From positions 769,490 to 833,489 of the forward strand of contig OX637634.1 in the NCBI GenBank assembly GCA_951802195.1: DNA of 64,000 nt. The letters run 5' to 3'. The translations under genes were made by a program, and so were the position numbers. The DNA comes from Tausonia pullulans (lineage: Eukaryota > Basidiomycota > Tremellomycetes > Cystofilobasidiales > Mrakiaceae). Positions 63,216 to 64,000 of this stretch are shown here, one piece after another (within the stretch, counting starts at the first letter, position 1; each line of letters starts with the position of its first letter). Under the pieces are notes generated by a model. That model was not told where the DNA came from. It saw only the letters and a program-made list of their open reading frames with translations, and searched no databases.

Positions 63216-63738
63216 GAGTGGCCTTTAATCAGCCAATGATCTGAAGAAGGCAAATCGGTTAATGGGGCGCACAGGGTCGCGACAGGGAGGCTTAAGATCA
63301 GGCAAGGTCGAACTGTGGACGGGAAGCATGAGTCCGGGTCGTGGCGCAGTTGCTTACTGCTGACTTGCTTGCTTGCGGTGCCTTGGGTCGCACGCAGTGC
63401 GTGCGCTGCTGACGAGGTCAAGGGAGGCGGCGCGGGGCGGATGGGTCGTCGATCCCTCCGAACATCCATCAGCCCTGACCTTGCTTTCCCGTCAGGCCCA
63501 CAACTCTAGAGCACTCTAGACCACTCGCAGCGGGCTTTTCTGATTGCTTTCTGGACTCTCCGTTCGTGTGCCTTATAACCTGCCCGGTCCTCCAGCTCGC
63601 CCACCGTCAGTCCATCTTGAACTCTCGTACTTCAACCCCTCGGCCTCGTTCTCCACTTGGTCCTCTCGGAGGGCTGCCTCCAAATCAGCTCATCCGTTGA
63701 CGCGCTATGCTCTATCCTTATTCCTGGCGTCTCAGGCC
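63216..63738 (+). other. Spacer before the final short frame
   Basis: 523 bp with no supported gene; CT-rich in the last 150 bp, like a leader. Confidence 0.35.
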
Positions 63739-63798
63739 ATGTCACAGCCTCCAGACTACAAGCCGCAGGGTGACGAAGAAGAGGAGTTGGGTCGGTAG
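63739..63798 (+). CDS. Possible first exon of a gene running into the terminal array
   Basis: ATG 63739 begins MSQPPDYKPQGDEEEELGR and then meets TAG inside the first array unit. A canonical donor (CG|GTAGGT) lies exactly where the array begins, so this may be a first exon whose intron is the array. Alternatively it is a chance frame or a gene truncated by the array. Confidence 0.25.
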   Translation: MSQPPDYKPQGDEEEELGR

Positions 63799-64000
63799 GT
63801 TGGGTCGGTAGGTTGGGTCGGTAGGTTGGGTCGGTAGGTTGGGTCGGTAGGTTGGGTCGGTAGGTTGGGTCGGTTGGGTCGGTTGGGTCGGTAGGTTGGG
63901 TCGGTAGGTTGGGTCGGTAGGTTGGGTCGGTAGGTTGGGTCGGTAGGTTGGGTCGGTAGGTTGGGTCGGTAGGTTGGGTCGGTAGGTTGGGTCGGTAGGT
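63787..64000 (+). repeat. G-rich tandem array, 13-bp unit TAGGTTGGGTCGG with 9-bp variants
   Basis: About 16 head-to-tail units fill the last 214 bp and run off the window. Two consecutive units (about 63872-63889) lack TAGG and are 9 bp (TTGGGTCGG). The remaining units look identical. The G-rich strand points to the right. May be a minisatellite or a subtelomeric/telomere-type array. Confidence 0.9.

Noticed and set aside
1-64000. CRISPR arrays, prokaryotic operons or riboswitches.
   Set aside because: The window is intron-rich fungal nuclear DNA. The only tandem array (63787-64000) has no spacers.

Overview
This window is nuclear DNA of a GC-rich, very intron-rich fungus, most likely a basidiomycete red yeast (Pucciniomycotina, Rhodotorula/Sporobolomyces type). 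Almost every gene is cut by several short GT-AG introns, intergenic spaces are often only 30-250 bp in the left two thirds, and the proteins are fungal (Iks1, Cox13, Toa2, Csm3, Tpt1, a GPI-anchored Ser/Thr-rich wall protein, a Dal5-type permease). All CDS coordinates are start-to-stop spans that contain introns. I worked out joins by hand where a conserved motif fixed them.

Left part (1-42 kb) is a compact housekeeping region. In order: the C-terminal part of an unknown protein, fimbrin, a peroxisomal-type alpha/beta hydrolase, a DAO-family FAD oxidoreductase, a large unknown Ser-rich protein, a GPI protein, the Iks1 kinase, a KHDC4-like KH protein, cytochrome oxidase subunit VIa (Cox13), a small membrane protein, a TBL/PC-esterase-like type II membrane protein, the tRNA 2'-phosphotransferase Tpt1, a retrotransposon-type RNase H linked to an RRM-like segment, TFIIA small subunit, an RPA-interacting zinc protein, the fork-protection protein Csm3/Swi3, a DJ-1 protein, an acidic small protein, a bacterial-looking membrane protein, and a FYVE-RING ubiquitin ligase. 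Genes are mostly arranged in divergent or convergent pairs. The mix is actin cytoskeleton, transcription, replication, RNA processing and respiration, with no sign of a single pathway.

Right part (42-64 kb) changes character. It starts with an intron-containing tRNA-Pro(AGG). It then holds a secreted protein, an aldo-keto reductase, a short-chain dehydrogenase, a Dal5/Tna1-type permease, an NmrA-like protein and an amino-acid permease, separated by long spacers. The spacers carry two dispersed repeat families, several gene relics and a second, broken amino-acid permease cut by a repeat. The last 214 bp are a G-rich tandem array (13-bp unit with 9-bp variants) running off the window edge. This accessory, repeat-rich pattern suggests an approach to a chromosome end, but that is inference.

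The most notable items are: two consecutive microexons (11 and 13 nt) that together encode the signature PFPWGGNQ of Cox13; the RNase H/RRM gene with all catalytic residues kept; a TBL-like protein whose GDS motif reads GDD; a TGTCAG...CTAACA repeat family; and the terminal G-rich array.
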